Shown here: positions 39,547-50,080 of the stretch, one piece after another
Position numbering within the stretch: position 1 is the first letter of the stretch
Layout: each line of letters starts with the position of its first letter
Origin: Hydrogenophaga sp.
GTDB lineage: Bacteria; Pseudomonadota; Gammaproteobacteria; Burkholderiales; Burkholderiaceae_C
Assembly: GCF_011772445.1 (NCBI RefSeq)
Contig: NZ_WVZN01000047.1
Span: 174,645 to 238,644 of the forward strand
Direction: 5' to 3'
DNA: 64,000 nt
The notes under the pieces: model-generated
What the model was told of the DNA's origin: nothing
Seen by the model: only the letters and a program-made list of their open reading frames with translations
The model's database searches: none
Made by a program: the position numbers and the translations under genes

Positions 39547-40663
39547 CGGTGGCCAGCGCCGCGGTGTCGCGGCGCAGCTCGTGGTGCAGTTGGACAAAAC
39601 GCGCCTGCAAGGCCCGCACGCGCTCGGGGTCGTCGAGCCAGTCGAGCACGGCCTGCGCCAGGCGCGGCGGCGAGGCCTCGTCCTGCAACAGCTCGGGCAC
39701 GACGAAGTCGCCGCACAGGATGTTGGGCAGGCCCACCCAGGGCTGCAGGCGCTGGCGCCGCATGATCTGCCAGGAGATCCAGTTCATGTTGTAGGCGATG
39801 ACCATGGGCCGCTTGAACAGCGCCGCTTCCAGCGTGGCGGTGCCGCTGGCGATCAGGGTCACGTCGCAGGCCGCCAGCACCGCGTGCGACTGGCCGGGCA
39901 CGATGCGCACGTGCTCGGCCACGCCGGCCTCGCGCGCCACGCGCTCGATGCGCTCGCGCTGTGCAGGCACCGCGGGCAGCACGAAGCACAAACCGGGGCG
40001 GGTCTGGCGCATCAGCCGCACAGCCTCGAAGAAGCGTCGGGCAAGGTAGTCGACCTCGGAGCCTCGACTGCCCGGCAGGATGGCCACGACCGGCGCGTCC
40101 TCGGGGAGGCCGAGCTGGCGGCGCGCGGCCAGCCGGTCGGGCTCGAGGGGCACCACATTGGCCACCGGGTGTCCGACGTAGGTGGCCGCGATGCCGTGCT
40201 CGGCCAGCAAGGCGGGCTCGAAGGGAAAGATGCACAGCACGTGGTCGGCGCTCGCCTGGATCTTGCGCACGCGCTCTGGCCGCCAGGCCCAGATGGAAGG
40301 GCACACGAAATGCGCCGTGCGCACGCCGGCGGCCTTGAGGTTCGCCTCGAGTTCGAGGTTGAAATCGGGCGCGTCCACGCCGATGAAGACGTCGGGCCGC
40401 TCGCCTTGCAGCAGGCGCTGGCGCAACTGGGTGCGGATGCCCACGATCTCGCGGTAGTGGCGCAGCACTTCGACGTAACCGCGCACGGCCAGTTTGTCGC
40501 TGGGCCACCAGGCCTCGAAGCCCTGCGCCGCCATCTGCGGCCCGCCGATGCCCACGCTGGTGAGCTCGGGCCAGCGCTGTCGCAGGCCGCCCAGGAGCAG
40601 GCCCGCGAGCAGATCGCCCGAAGCCTCTCCGGCCACCAGCGCGAAACGTGGCGACGAACTCAC
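39518..40663 (-). CDS. lpxB: lipid-A-disaccharide synthase
   Basis: Glycosyltransferase of family 19, peripheral membrane: joins UDP-2,3-diacylglucosamine and lipid X to form the lipid A disaccharide. 381 residues, with N-terminal [31 protein letters not shown], the DAPDFN segment and C-terminal [20 protein letters not shown]. Full length and intact. It starts 13 bp after lpxA, within the lpxD-fabZ-lpxA-lpxB block. Confidence 0.97.
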   Translation of the reverse strand: MSSSPRFALVAGEASGDLLAGLLLGGLRQRWPELTSVGIGGPQMAAQGFEAWWPSDKLAVRGYVEVLRHYREIVGIRTQLRQRLLQGERPDVFIGVDAPDFNLELEANLKAAGVRTAHFVCPSIWAWRPERVRKIQASADHVLCIFPFEPALLAEHGIAATYVGHPVANVVPLEPDRLAARRQLGLPEDAPVVAILPGSRGSEVDYLARRFFEAVRLMRQTRPGLCFVLPAVPAQRERIERVAREAGVAEHVRIVPGQSHAVLAACDVTLIASGTATLEAALFKRPMVIAYNMNWISWQIMRRQRLQPWVGLPNILCGDFVVPELLQDEASPPRLAQAVLDWLDDPERVRALQARFVQLHHELRRDTAALATDAIETLLAR

Positions 40664-40676
40664 CGGGCCTCCGTGC

Positions 40677-41471
40677 TCAGCGAACGATGCCGCGCTGCGC
40701 CGAGGTGCCGCGCAGGAAGCCCAGCATCAGGTCCACGTCCTCGGCCGCCTCGGGCCGTTCGGTGCGCAGGGCGCTGATGCGCGCGGTGGCCTGCTCGAGC
40801 GTGAGGTCGTCGCGGTACAAGGCCTTGTGCATGGCCTTCACGGCGGCGATGCGCTCGGTCGAGTAGCCGCGCCGGCGCAGGCCCTCGAAGTTCATGGATC
40901 GCGCACCGGCCGGCTGGCCCTGGGTCATCACGAAGGGCGGCACGTCGGCGAACAGCAGCGAACACATGGCCGTCATGGCGTGGGGACCGATGCGCACGAA
41001 CTGGTGCACCACGGTGAAGCCACCGAAGATGACCCAGTCGCCCACCTCCACGTGCCCTGCGAGCTGTGTGTTGTTGGCGAAGATGGTCTTGTTGCCCACC
41101 GCGCAGTCGTGCGCGAGGTGCACGTAGGCCATGATCCAGTTGTCGTCGCCCACGCGGGTGACGCCCTTGTCGCCGGGCGAACCGATATTGAAGGTGCAGA
41201 ACTCGCGGATGGTGTTGCGGTCGCCGATCACCAGCTCGCAGGGCTCGCCCGCGTATTTCTTGTCCTGCGGAATCGCGCCCAGCGAATTGAACTGGAAGAT
41301 GCGGTTGTCGCGGCCGATGGTGGTGTGGCCTTCGATCACGCAGTGAGCGCCGACCGTGGTGCCGGCGCCGATCTTCACGTGCGGGCCGATGACCGTGTAG
41401 GGGCCGACTTCGACCGAGCTGTCGAGCGAGGCCGAGGGATCGATGAGGGCCGTGGGGTGAATCAGGCTCAT
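40677..41471 (-). CDS. lpxA: UDP-N-acetylglucosamine acyltransferase
   Basis: First step of lipid A synthesis: moves a hydroxyacyl chain from acyl carrier protein to the 3-OH of UDP-GlcNAc. 264 residues forming a left-handed beta helix of hexapeptide repeats ([34 protein letters not shown]), with the catalytic His in [12 protein letters not shown] and a helical C-terminus. Starts 16 bp after fabZ. Confidence 0.97.
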   Translation of the reverse strand: MSLIHPTALIDPSASLDSSVEVGPYTVIGPHVKIGAGTTVGAHCVIEGHTTIGRDNRIFQFNSLGAIPQDKKYAGEPCELVIGDRNTIREFCTFNIGSPGDKGVTRVGDDNWIMAYVHLAHDCAVGNKTIFANNTQLAGHVEVGDWVIFGGFTVVHQFVRIGPHAMTAMCSLLFADVPPFVMTQGQPAGARSMNFEGLRRRGYSTERIAAVKAMHKALYRDDLTLEQATARISALRTERPEAAEDVDLMLGFLRGTSAQRGIVR

Positions 41472-41487
41472 GCGCGCGCCCCTGGCG

Positions 41488-41925
41488 TCACGCGATGGTG
41501 CGCATGGTGCACATCAGCTCGGCCTCGCAGGCCACGTCGTTGCCCACGCGGGTGATGCCCTTGAACTTGTAGATGCCGGCCTTGGCGCGCTCCAGCGTCA
41601 CGTCCATCAGCAACTGGTCACCCGGCTCCACCGGGCGCTTGAAACGCGCGCCATCGATGCCGGCGAAGTAGTAGACCGTCTTGTCGTCGGGCGCCACGCC
41701 CAGGGTGTCGAAGGTGAGCAGTGCGGCGGTCTGCGCCATGGCTTCGAGCATCAGCACGCCCGGCATCACGGGGCGGTGCGGAAAATGCCCGGTGAAGAAG
41801 GGTTCGTTGATGGTGACGTTCTTGAGCGCCTGGATGCGCTGGCCCTTCTCGATCGAGATCACACGATCCACGAGCAGGATGGGGTAGCGGTGGGGCAGCA
41901 GTTTGAGGATCTGGTGGATGTCCAT
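41488..41925 (-). CDS. fabZ: 3-hydroxyacyl-[acyl-carrier-protein] dehydratase
   Basis: Dehydrates hydroxyacyl-ACP in fatty acid synthesis and so competes with LpxA for the same substrate pool. 145 residues, hot-dog fold, with active-site His in [14 protein letters not shown] and Glu in LMLEAMAQ. The ATG at 41925 overlaps the lpxD stop by one base (TGATG), so it is translationally coupled. A longer frame upstream lies inside lpxD and is not used. Confidence 0.97.
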   Translation of the reverse strand: MDIHQILKLLPHRYPILLVDRVISIEKGQRIQALKNVTINEPFFTGHFPHRPVMPGVLMLEAMAQTAALLTFDTLGVAPDDKTVYYFAGIDGARFKRPVEPGDQLLMDVTLERAKAGIYKFKGITRVGNDVACEAELMCTMRTIA

Positions 41926-42977
41926 CAGGCGTCGTCCGTTCTGGTCTGGGCCCGCGCGATCGCTTGTTCCACGGCCTTGAGCCGCTCGCGCAGGCGGTTG
42001 AGCTGCTTTAGCGAAGCAGCGTTCTTTTCCCAGGCGGCATTGTCGTCGATGGGGAACATGCCGGTGTAGTGCCCCGGCTGCAGGATGGAGCGCGTGACCA
42101 CCGAAGCGGCCGAAATGTTGACGCCGTCGGCCAGCTTGAGATGGCCCAGCACCACGGCGCCGCCGCCGATGGTGCAATGCGCGCCGATGTCGGCGCTGCC
42201 GGCCACGCCCACGCAGCCGGCCATGGCCGTGTGCGCGCCGACGCGCACGTTGTGGCCGATCTGGATGAGGTTGTCGAGCTTGACACCGTCCTCGATGACG
42301 GTGTCGTCGAGCGCGCCGCGGTCGATGCAGGTGTTGGCACCGATCTCCACGTCGTGGCCGATGCGCACCGCGCCGAGCTGCTCGATCTTGATCCATTGGC
42401 CCTGGTGCGGCGCGAAGCCGAAGCCGTCGGCGCCGATCACCACGCCGCTGTGCAGGATGCAGCGATCGCCGATGGAGCATCGCTCGCTCAGCGTGGCGCG
42501 CGGGTGCAGCACACTGCCCTCGCCCACCCTTGCGTCGCGCCCCACCACCGCATGCGCACCGATGCGCGCGCCCGCGCCGATGCGGGCGCCCGCCTCGATC
42601 ACAGCGAACGGGCCGACATCCACGTTGGGTCCGAGTTGCGCCTCGGCATGCACGCTGGCCAGTGGATCGATGCGCGGCGCGCGCGCCGGCTCGTGCCGCT
42701 CGCGCCACCACTGGGTCAGGCGCGCGAAGTAGAGGTAGGGGTCGTCGGTGACGATGCGCCCCGCCCGGTCGGCGGTGGTGGCCTCGAGCGCTGGCGGCAC
42801 GATGAGCGCGCCGGCCTGGGAAGCGGCAATCTGGCTGGCGTAGCGCGCGCTGGCCACGAAAGCCAGCTCATCGGTACGGGCACTGCCGAGCGGCGCTAGC
42901 CGCCGCACGGAAAATGCCGGGTCACCCAACAGCCTGCCACCGAGGGCATCGACGATGGCGCCCAGCGGTGCTGCCAC
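41925..42977 (-). CDS. lpxD: UDP-3-O-acylglucosamine N-acyltransferase
   Basis: Third step of lipid A synthesis: N-acylation of UDP-3-O-acylglucosamine. 350 residues: N-terminal uridine-binding domain ([15 protein letters not shown], about 1-100), beta-helix of hexapeptide repeats (about 105-300) with the catalytic His in VGAHTAMAG, and a C-terminal helix ([20 protein letters not shown]). Ten bp after ompH. Confidence 0.96.
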   Translation of the reverse strand: MAAPLGAIVDALGGRLLGDPAFSVRRLAPLGSARTDELAFVASARYASQIAASQAGALIVPPALEATTADRAGRIVTDDPYLYFARLTQWWRERHEPARAPRIDPLASVHAEAQLGPNVDVGPFAVIEAGARIGAGARIGAHAVVGRDARVGEGSVLHPRATLSERCSIGDRCILHSGVVIGADGFGFAPHQGQWIKIEQLGAVRIGHDVEIGANTCIDRGALDDTVIEDGVKLDNLIQIGHNVRVGAHTAMAGCVGVAGSADIGAHCTIGGGAVVLGHLKLADGVNISAASVVTRSILQPGHYTGMFPIDDNAAWEKNAASLKQLNRLRERLKAVEQAIARAQTRTDDA

Positions 42978-42986
42978 GGCAGGGAC

Positions 42987-43520
42987 CTATTTGGCGCTAT
43001 CGAGCTGGGACATCACGCGGTCGGTGATGTCCACGCGGGGGCTCACGTAATAGGCTTCCTGCACGATCAGGTCGTACTTCTCGGCCTCGGCGATCGTGCG
43101 GATCACGCGGTTGAGCTTTTCGACCACCTGTTGCAGGGCCTCATTGCGGCGCAGGTTGAGCTCTTCCTGGAAGTCGCGCTGGCGGCGCTGCAGGTCGCGC
43201 TCCTGGTCAACCAGCTGGCGCTGGCGCGGCGCGCGCTGGCTCTCGGGCAACGTGGGCGATTCGCGTTCGAACTTCTCGACCGCCTGGCGCAATTGATCGG
43301 CCGCGGCGCGCAGGTCGCGCTCTCGCTTGGAGAAATCCTGCTCGAGCTTGGCCGAGACGGCCTTGGCCGTGCTGGAGTCGCGCAGGATGCGCTCGACATT
43401 CACGGCACCGACCTTGGCGCCGGCCTTGGCGTCCTGCGCCGCAGCGCCGCCAACCATGGCCAGCGCAAGCGACACCGCCAGGGCGAAATGCCGTGCAAGC
43501 AGGCGAATTGGGGTATTCAT
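42987..43520 (-). CDS. skp: OmpH/Skp-family periplasmic chaperone
   Basis: Holds unfolded outer-membrane proteins on the way to the Bam complex. 177 residues: signal peptide (residues 1 to about 29, ending GGAAAQDAKAG) then VGAVNVERILRDSS and a long charged coiled coil (about 60-140, rich in Glu, Arg and Gln), which forms the chaperone tentacles. The ATG at 43520 shares one base with the bamA stop (TGATG). Confidence 0.93.
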   Translation of the reverse strand: MNTPIRLLARHFALAVSLALAMVGGAAAQDAKAGAKVGAVNVERILRDSSTAKAVSAKLEQDFSKRERDLRAAADQLRQAVEKFERESPTLPESQRAPRQRQLVDQERDLQRRQRDFQEELNLRRNEALQQVVEKLNRVIRTIAEAEKYDLIVQEAYYVSPRVDITDRVMSQLDSAK

Positions 43521-45841
43521 CAAAAGGACGTTCCGATCTGAAACTGGAATCTCTGGATTCTATCGCCCTCGAACTTGCGAACGGGGTTAGCGAATGCAAT
43601 ACGCAATGGGCCAATTGGCGAGAGCCAGCTCACGCCAATGCCCACGGAAGCGCGCAGGTCGCGGGCATTTTCGCGGGTGTCGTTCTCGCCGAACACGTTG
43701 CCGACATCGAAGAAGCCGAACATGCGCAAGGTGCGGTCATTGCCAGCACCCGGGAACGGCATGATGAATTCCGTGTTCAAGGCCAGGCTGCGGTTGCCGC
43801 CAATGTTGATGAGGGCACCGGTCGGCGAGTTGATGACGGGCGAGGTCGGGCCCAGGGTGCCGCCCTCGAAGCCGCGAACGGAACCCAGGCCGCCGCCGAA
43901 GAAGTTCTTGAACACGGGGTACGGGCGACCGTTGAGGCCCTTGCCGTAACCCAGTTCTGCGTTGAAGGCCAGGGTGTACTGGCGCGTCAGCGGGAAGTAC
44001 TGCTGGAACTGGAGGTTGGTCTTGGCGTAGCGCGCGTCGCCCCAGGCGCTGAGTTCCCCGTTGACGCGCATCAGGCGACCCTTGGTGGGCACCAGCGCAC
44101 TGTCGCGGTTGTCGCGCGTCCAGCCCAGCGTAAGCGGGATGGTGTTGCTGGTGCGGCCGAACTCCTGGGCGTAGTCCTCGTAGGCCTGCGGCAGGAAATT
44201 GCCGGGCTCGATGGTGGTCTGCTCCACCCCCGCGCCGAAGAAGACCGTGTCGACCTCGGTGAACGGCACGCCGAAGCGCACGCTCAGCCCCTTGGTGACC
44301 AGACGGTAGTCGCCGTCCTGGTTGTCGTACGGCCGCGTGGTGCGGTAGTAGCCGTCGAAGGCGCGCGAGACACCGTCCTTGGTGAAGTACGGATCGACCG
44401 TGCTGAGCACCAGCTGCCGATTGAATTTGCTGGTGTTGATGTCCAGGCCCAGGTAGTTGCCGGTGCCGAAGACGTTCTCCTGGCGGATGCCCGCGATGAT
44501 CGAGAGCTTTTCTTCCTGCGAGTAGCCGGCGCCCAGCGTGAGGTTGCCGGTGGGCTTCTCGGTCACGGTGACGGTGAGGTCCACCTGGTCGGGCGAGCCG
44601 GGCACGGGCTCGGTGTTGAGCTCGACCGACGTGAAGAAGCCCAGGCGGTCCACGCGGTCGCGCGAAAGCCGGATCCGGTCGCTGTCGTACCAGGCGGCCT
44701 CGAACTGGCGGAATTCGCGGCGAATGATCTCGTCGCGCGTGCGGTTGTTGCCCTCGACGTGGATGCGGCGCACGTACACGCGCCGCTGTGGCGATGCGCG
44801 CAGGGTGAAGGACACGCGCTTGTTCACGCGGTCGATGTCGGGCGTGGCCTCGACCTGGGCAAACGCGTAGCCGAAGTTGCCGAAGTATTCGGTGAAGGCC
44901 TTGGTGGTGTTGGTGACGTCCTCGACGTTGTAGGCCTCGCCGGGCTTCAGCGTCACGAGCGACTTGAACTCGTCCTCGCGGCCGAGGTAATCGCCCTGCA
45001 GCGCCACCGAGGACACGACGTAGCGGTCGCCTTCGGTGACGTTGAGGGTGACCGACATGCTCTGCTTGTCGGGCGAGATCGCGACTTGCGTGGAGTCGAC
45101 GCGAAAGTCGATGAAGCCACGGCTCAGGTAGTAGGACCGCAGGGTTTCGATGTCGGCGTTGAGCTTGGCGCGCGAGTAGCGGTCGCTCTTGGTGTACCAG
45201 CTCAGCCAGTTGCCGGTGTCCAGGTCGAACAGGTTGCGCAGCGTCGATTCGGAGAACGCCTGGTTGCCGACGATGCGGATCTCGGTGATCTTGGCGATCT
45301 CGCCTTCGGTCACGCTGAAGTTCAGGTCGACGCGGTTTCGCTCGGAGGGGGTGACGGTGGTCACCACCTCGGCGGCGTAGTAGCTGCGGTTGATGTACTG
45401 GCGCTTGAGTTCCTGCTCGGCGCGGTCGGCCAGGGCCTTGTCGAAGGGACGGCCTTCGGTCAGGCCAATGTCGCGCAGTGCGCCGCGCAGCACCTCGTCG
45501 TTGAACTCGCGGATGCCGGAGAAGCTCAGGCCGGCGACAGTGGGCCGCTCCTCCACGATGACGACCAGCACATCGTTGTTGATCTGCAGGCGCACGTCGC
45601 TGAACAGACCCAGACCGAACAGCGCGCGGATGGCGGCGCTGCCCTTGTCGTCGTTGTACTGCTCGCCGATGCGAAACGGCAGCGAAGCGAAAACGGTGCC
45701 GGGCTCGACGCGCTGCAAGCCCTCGACCCGGATGTCGCGCAGGGTGAAGGGATCGACCGCCCACGCCGGCAAGGCGGCTAGCAGGGCCATCGCGAGCGCA
45801 GACAGACTCAGGCCGCGAAGACCTCTTTTGTGTTGATTCAT
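43520..45841 (-). CDS. bamA: outer membrane protein assembly factor BamA
   Basis: Omp85 core of the beta-barrel assembly machine. 773 residues: signal peptide ending LLAALPAWAVDPF (about 25), five POTRA domains (about 26-430; first TLRDIRVEGLQRVEPGTVF), then a 16-strand barrel with the conserved loop motif VRGFEGGTLGP and a C-terminal phenylalanine (FQIGTSF). The start MNQHKRGLRG at 45841 gives a proper signal peptide; the frame runs upstream into rseP and is not used. Intact. Confidence 0.97.
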   Translation of the reverse strand: MNQHKRGLRGLSLSALAMALLAALPAWAVDPFTLRDIRVEGLQRVEPGTVFASLPFRIGEQYNDDKGSAAIRALFGLGLFSDVRLQINNDVLVVIVEERPTVAGLSFSGIREFNDEVLRGALRDIGLTEGRPFDKALADRAEQELKRQYINRSYYAAEVVTTVTPSERNRVDLNFSVTEGEIAKITEIRIVGNQAFSESTLRNLFDLDTGNWLSWYTKSDRYSRAKLNADIETLRSYYLSRGFIDFRVDSTQVAISPDKQSMSVTLNVTEGDRYVVSSVALQGDYLGREDEFKSLVTLKPGEAYNVEDVTNTTKAFTEYFGNFGYAFAQVEATPDIDRVNKRVSFTLRASPQRRVYVRRIHVEGNNRTRDEIIRREFRQFEAAWYDSDRIRLSRDRVDRLGFFTSVELNTEPVPGSPDQVDLTVTVTEKPTGNLTLGAGYSQEEKLSIIAGIRQENVFGTGNYLGLDINTSKFNRQLVLSTVDPYFTKDGVSRAFDGYYRTTRPYDNQDGDYRLVTKGLSVRFGVPFTEVDTVFFGAGVEQTTIEPGNFLPQAYEDYAQEFGRTSNTIPLTLGWTRDNRDSALVPTKGRLMRVNGELSAWGDARYAKTNLQFQQYFPLTRQYTLAFNAELGYGKGLNGRPYPVFKNFFGGGLGSVRGFEGGTLGPTSPVINSPTGALINIGGNRSLALNTEFIMPFPGAGNDRTLRMFGFFDVGNVFGENDTRENARDLRASVGIGVSWLSPIGPLRIAFANPVRKFEGDRIQRFQFQIGTSF

Positions 45842-45854
45842 GCGAAGGAAATGT

Positions 45855-47237
45855 TCAGCCGGCGAGGCGGACGACATCGTTGAACAGGGCAACGGACATG
45901 AGCGCCATGAGCACCACGACACCACCACGCTGCAAGCGCTCCATCCACGCGTCTGACACGCCGCGGCCGGTAAGCGCCTCCCAAAGATAATACATGAGGT
46001 GCCCGCCATCGAGGACGGGCAGCGGCAGCAGGTTGAGCACGCCCAGGCTGACGCTGATGAGGGCCAGGAAGGTCAGGTACGAGCTCAGGCCGAGGCTGGC
46101 CGACTTGCCGGCGTAGTCCGCGATGGTCAGGGGGCCGCTGAGGTTGCTCAGGGAGGCCTCGCCGATCAGCATGCGCCCCATCATCTTCAGGGTGAGCCAG
46201 GACACCTCCCAGGTCTTCACCACGCCACGCACCAGGCCGTCGATGGGCCCGTGCCTCACGGTCAGCATGGCCGGGGCGTCGCCCACGTAGGCCTCGACCC
46301 GAGCGATCCATTCGCCGCCTTGTTGCTGGGGGCGAGGCGTCACGGTCAGGCTCATGGCCTGGCCGGCGCGGTCGATTTCCCAGCGCTGCGCGCGGGGCTG
46401 ACCCGCCGGGCCCACCGACTCGCGGATCAGGCGCCGCAGTTCCTGGCCGTCGCGCACGGGCCGCCCGTCGATGCGGCGCACCAGGTCGCCATCGAGCAGG
46501 CCGGCCGCCTGCGCCGCCCCGCCGTCGAACACCTGGCCCACGCGCGGCGCGGTGTGCGGGGCGGTGATGCCGATGCGCCGGAACAGGGAGGCGTCGGCCT
46601 CGCGCACGTCCAGCCCGGCCAGCGGCAGCGTCACGGCTCGCGCGGGCGCCTCGGGCGCCGCGGCGACCCACAGCGTAAGGTCGTGGCCATCGAGCGCGGC
46701 CTGGGTGAGGCGCCAGCGCAGGTCTTCGAACGAGACCACGCTTTCCCCCGCTCCGTCGCCGTCGCCATCCCCGTTCGCCTCGCTGGCGCGCAACACCCAT
46801 TCGCCGCCGTGCAGGCCGGCGCGCTCGGCCAGGGTGCCGGCGGCTGGCGCCGACAGCACGGGCTGTGGCTCCTCCACCCCCACCCAGTTGATCGCCGCAT
46901 AGATGAAGGCGGCCAGCAGCAGGTTGGCCACCGGGCCGGCGGCCACGATGGCCGCGCGCGAGCGCAGCGGCTGGGTGTTGAAGGCCAGGTGGCGCTCGGC
47001 GGGATCGACCGGCGCCTCGCGCTCGTCGAGCATCCGCACGTAGCCCCCCAGGGGCAGCGCACCGACCACGAACTCGGTGGGGCTGCCGGCGCGGCGCCAA
47101 CTCAGGACAGGTTTGCCGAAGCCGACCGAGAACCGCAGCACCTTGACACCGCAGGCCACGGCCACGCGGTAGTGGCCGTATTCGTGGACCGCGATCAGCA
47201 GGCCCAGGGCGACGATGAAGGCGATGACGGTGAGCAT
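45855..47237 (-). CDS. rseP: site-2 membrane metalloprotease RseP
   Basis: Intramembrane zinc protease that cuts anti-sigma factor RseA and remnant signal peptides. 460 residues, membrane helix 1 holds the zinc motif HEYGH (residues 18-22), one PDZ region is clear (PRVGQVFDGGAAQAAGLLDGD), a second is likely before it, and the C-terminal helices include LNLLPLPVLDGGHLMYY with the third zinc ligand. There is 44 bp to dxr upstream and 13 bp to bamA downstream, the usual envelope-stress gene order. Confidence 0.96.
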   Translation of the reverse strand: MLTVIAFIVALGLLIAVHEYGHYRVAVACGVKVLRFSVGFGKPVLSWRRAGSPTEFVVGALPLGGYVRMLDEREAPVDPAERHLAFNTQPLRSRAAIVAAGPVANLLLAAFIYAAINWVGVEEPQPVLSAPAAGTLAERAGLHGGEWVLRASEANGDGDGDGAGESVVSFEDLRWRLTQAALDGHDLTLWVAAAPEAPARAVTLPLAGLDVREADASLFRRIGITAPHTAPRVGQVFDGGAAQAAGLLDGDLVRRIDGRPVRDGQELRRLIRESVGPAGQPRAQRWEIDRAGQAMSLTVTPRPQQQGGEWIARVEAYVGDAPAMLTVRHGPIDGLVRGVVKTWEVSWLTLKMMGRMLIGEASLSNLSGPLTIADYAGKSASLGLSSYLTFLALISVSLGVLNLLPLPVLDGGHLMYYLWEALTGRGVSDAWMERLQRGGVVVLMALMSVALFNDVVRLAG

Positions 47238-47281
47238 GGGCGACTCGCTGCACCGGGGCCTGGGCCAGCCGGCGCGAAGGA

Positions 47282-48469
47282 TCAGGGTTGCAGGCGGCCG
47301 ACCTGCTGCCGTGCGCAGCGGCGGGCCTCGTCGTCGAGGGCCAGCAGGTCGTCCAGCGATTGTGGCTTGGATGGGCTTACGCGCTGCAAAGTTGCCTCGT
47401 TGACGGCGTGAATGTGGTCGAAACGCAGCCGCCGGTCGAGAAAGGCGGCGACGGCTTCCTCGTTGGCGGCGTTGAGCACCGCCGTGGTGCCGGCGGGCCC
47501 GCGCAGCGCCGACCAGGCCAGCGGCAGGCCGGGGAAGCGCTGGTCGTCGGCGGTTTCGAAACTGAGCGAGCCGAGCGTGGCGAAATCCAGCGGACTGGCG
47601 CCGGAGGCGATGCGCTCGGGCCAGGCCAGCCCATAGGCAATGGGCACGCGCATATCGGGCGTGCCCAGCTGGGCGACGACGGAGCCGTCGCGGTACTGCA
47701 CCATGGAATGGATGACGCTTTGCGGGTGGATGACCACCTCGATGCGCTCGGGCGGCAGACCGAAGAGGTAGCGCGCCTCGATGACCTCCAGCGCCTTGTT
47801 CATCATGGTCGCGGAGTCCACCGAGATCTTGCGCCCCATGACCCAGTTGGGGTGGGCACAGGCCTGCTCGGGCGTCACCCCTGCCAGTGTGGCGGGGTCG
47901 CGGGTGCGGAACGGGCCGCCCGAGGCGGTCAGCACGATCTTGTCGACACGACGCTCCCAGCTCGCCGGGTCTTCCGGCAGCGACTGGAACACCGCCGAAT
48001 GCTCGCTGTCGATGGGCAGCAGCGTGGCGCCGCCGCTGCGCACCGCGTGCATGAACAGATCGCCGCCGACCACCAGGGCTTCCTTGTTGGCCAGGAGCAG
48101 CTTCTTGCCGGCGCGCGCCGCCGCGAGGCTGGGCGCCAGGCCGGCGGCGCCGACGATGGCGGCCATCACCGCATCGACCTCGGGCGCCTCGCTCACCTCA
48201 CACAGGGCCTGTGCGCCATCGAGCACCTCGACGGCCAGGCCCGCCTCACGCACGCGCTCGCGCAGGCGGTCCGCCGCGGCGGGATCGACCAGCACCGCAA
48301 AACGCGGCTCGAAGCGGTGGCATTGCTCGAACAGGATCTCGTCCTGGCGCGCGGCGGTGAGCGCAAAGACGCGGTAGCGCTCGGGGTGTCGGGCGATCAC
48401 GTCGAGCGTGTTCTGCCCGATGGAGCCGGTGGCACCGAGGATGGTGATGGACTGCGGGGAAGCGGGCAT
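47282..48469 (-). CDS. dxr: 1-deoxy-D-xylulose 5-phosphate reductoisomerase
   Basis: Second step of the MEP isoprenoid pathway: NADPH-dependent rearrangement to 2-C-methylerythritol 4-phosphate. 395 residues: NADPH fold [29 protein letters not shown], the metal and substrate region DSEHSA, [12 protein letters not shown] segment (LTASGGPFR) and [22 protein letters not shown]. It starts 3 bp after cdsA. Presence shows that isoprenoids come from the MEP route. Confidence 0.97.
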   Translation of the reverse strand: MPASPQSITILGATGSIGQNTLDVIARHPERYRVFALTAARQDEILFEQCHRFEPRFAVLVDPAAADRLRERVREAGLAVEVLDGAQALCEVSEAPEVDAVMAAIVGAAGLAPSLAAARAGKKLLLANKEALVVGGDLFMHAVRSGGATLLPIDSEHSAVFQSLPEDPASWERRVDKIVLTASGGPFRTRDPATLAGVTPEQACAHPNWVMGRKISVDSATMMNKALEVIEARYLFGLPPERIEVVIHPQSVIHSMVQYRDGSVVAQLGTPDMRVPIAYGLAWPERIASGASPLDFATLGSLSFETADDQRFPGLPLAWSALRGPAGTTAVLNAANEEAVAAFLDRRLRFDHIHAVNEATLQRVSPSKPQSLDDLLALDDEARRCARQQVGRLQP

Positions 48470-48472
48470 GGA

Positions 48473-49306
48473 TCAGAACGTCACGAGCATCATGGCCAGG
48501 GGCAGCACAGGCAGCAGCGCGTCGATGCGGTCGAGCACGCCGCCGTGCCCGGGCAGCAGGCCACTGGAATCCTTGACGCCCGCCGCGCGCTTGACCAGAG
48601 ATTCGATCAGGTCGCCCGCCACGCTCATGGCGACAAGAAGCACCAGACAGAGCACCGCCAGCAGCGGCCCGAGCGACCACAGGTAGTCGTAGAGGTGGCG
48701 CGGCGCGAACCAGCCGCGCTGCGTGCCCATCAACCACATCCAGGCCAGCAGCACGACACCGATCAGCCCGCTCACGGCGCCCTCCCAGCTCTTGCCCGGA
48801 CTGATGCTGGGCGCGAGCTTGCGTCGCCCGAAGCGCTTGCCGCCGAAATACGCCGCGATGTCGGCCGCCCACACGAGCAGCAGCACGGACAGGAGGAAGC
48901 CAAGCCCCAACAGGCGGGCCTGCACCAGCGCGAGCCAGGCGCAGGCAATGAGGAACAGGCCCAACCACAGACGAATCCACAACGGGCAACGTTTGAGAGC
49001 CCCGGTACCGCCGCGCAGCAGCACCACGGCCAGCAGCACCCAGACCACGCCCAGCACCAGCCAGAGTTCACGCCAGGAGCGCTCGACGCCCCCGAGCAGC
49101 CAGAAGATCAGGCCCGCGACGGCCAGCGCGAGGCCGCAGCTCACCGCGCGCGTCTGACCGCAGCCATTGAGCCGAGCCCATTCCCATCCGGCAGCGCCGA
49201 TCAGCGCGAGCGTGAAAGCCGCGAAGGGCTCGATCGAGGGGTACAGCAGCGTGGGCAGAAAAACGGCGAGCAATAGCACCGCCGTGATGATCCGCTGCTT
49301 AAGCAT
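48473..49306 (-). CDS. cdsA: phosphatidate cytidylyltransferase
   Basis: Makes CDP-diacylglycerol for phospholipid synthesis in the inner membrane. 277 residues with about seven to eight membrane helices and the C-terminal family signature around LVKRAAGVKDSSGLLPGHGG and LDRIDALLP, where the conserved Asp and Lys residues lie. Overlaps uppS by 8 nt. Confidence 0.95.
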   Translation of the reverse strand: MLKQRIITAVLLLAVFLPTLLYPSIEPFAAFTLALIGAAGWEWARLNGCGQTRAVSCGLALAVAGLIFWLLGGVERSWRELWLVLGVVWVLLAVVLLRGGTGALKRCPLWIRLWLGLFLIACAWLALVQARLLGLGFLLSVLLLVWAADIAAYFGGKRFGRRKLAPSISPGKSWEGAVSGLIGVVLLAWMWLMGTQRGWFAPRHLYDYLWSLGPLLAVLCLVLLVAMSVAGDLIESLVKRAAGVKDSSGLLPGHGGVLDRIDALLPVLPLAMMLVTF

Positions 49307-50051
49307 CGCGGGGGCCGGCGTCGGCGGTCAAGGCCGTGGCCTCGGCGCGCTGCGCCGAGGTCTGGCCGAAGCGCCGCTCGCGGCGCGCGTATTCGGCCAG
49401 GGCCAGGTCGAGCTGCTCGGCGTCGAATTCGGGCCACAGGCAATCGGTGAACACCAGCTCGGCGTAGGCCGCCTGCCACAGCAGGAAGTTGCTGATGCGC
49501 TGCTCGCCACCGGTGCGGATGATGAGGTCGGGGTCGGGTACGTGCCCCAGTGCCATGGCGGCCGACAGGCTCTCTTCGGTGATGGCCTCGCCACGATCGG
49601 CCAGGCGCTGCGCGGCCTGCGCCATGTCCCAGCGCCCGCCATAGTTGAAGCACACGTTGAGCACCAGGCGATCGTTGCCCTGCGTGGCCTGTTCGGCCGA
49701 CGCCAGACCTTGTGCCAGCCGGGGCGACAGGCGCGAGCGGTCACCGGGGAAATGCAGGCGCACGCCGGTCTCGGACAGGCGCGGCACCTCGCGCGACAAG
49801 GCCAGGGCCAGCAAGTCCATCAGACTGGCCACCTCGTCCACGGGGCGGCTCCAGTTCTCGGACGAGAAGGCGAACACCGTGAGCACGCGGATGCCGCGTT
49901 GCACACTGGCCTCAACGATGCGGCGCAGCGCATCGACACCCTGCTTGTGGCCAGCCACTCGGGGCAGCCAGCGCTTCTGGGCCCAACGGCCGTTGCCGTC
50001 CATCACGATCGCGACGTGGTGGGGCAGGTTCGGGGCGGCGGGATTCTGCAT
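49299..50051 (-). CDS. uppS: (2E,6E)-farnesyl-diphosphate-specific ditrans,polycis-undecaprenyl-diphosphate synthase
   Basis: Makes the C55 lipid carrier for peptidoglycan and O-antigen. 250 residues with catalytic Asp18 in VIMDGNGRWAQKR (family signature MDGNGRWA), FAFSSENWSRP, and the RTGGEQRISNFLLWQ and ELVFTDCLWPEF motifs. The gene runs 29 bp after frr and overlaps cdsA by 8 nt. Confidence 0.97.
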   Translation of the reverse strand: MQNPAAPNLPHHVAIVMDGNGRWAQKRWLPRVAGHKQGVDALRRIVEASVQRGIRVLTVFAFSSENWSRPVDEVASLMDLLALALSREVPRLSETGVRLHFPGDRSRLSPRLAQGLASAEQATQGNDRLVLNVCFNYGGRWDMAQAAQRLADRGEAITEESLSAAMALGHVPDPDLIIRTGGEQRISNFLLWQAAYAELVFTDCLWPEFDAEQLDLALAEYARRERRFGQTSAQRAEATALTADAGPRDA

Positions 50052-50080
50052 GCGCCAACTCTGACTATCGAGCCTTGGGC

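Noticed and set aside
43493..45781. 762-codon plus-strand open frame opposite bamA
   Set aside because: Antisense shadow; bamA has signal peptide, POTRA domains and C-terminal Phe.
47288..49276. 662-codon plus-strand open frame opposite dxr and cdsA
   Set aside because: Gln/His/Arg-rich shadow that crosses two real genes.
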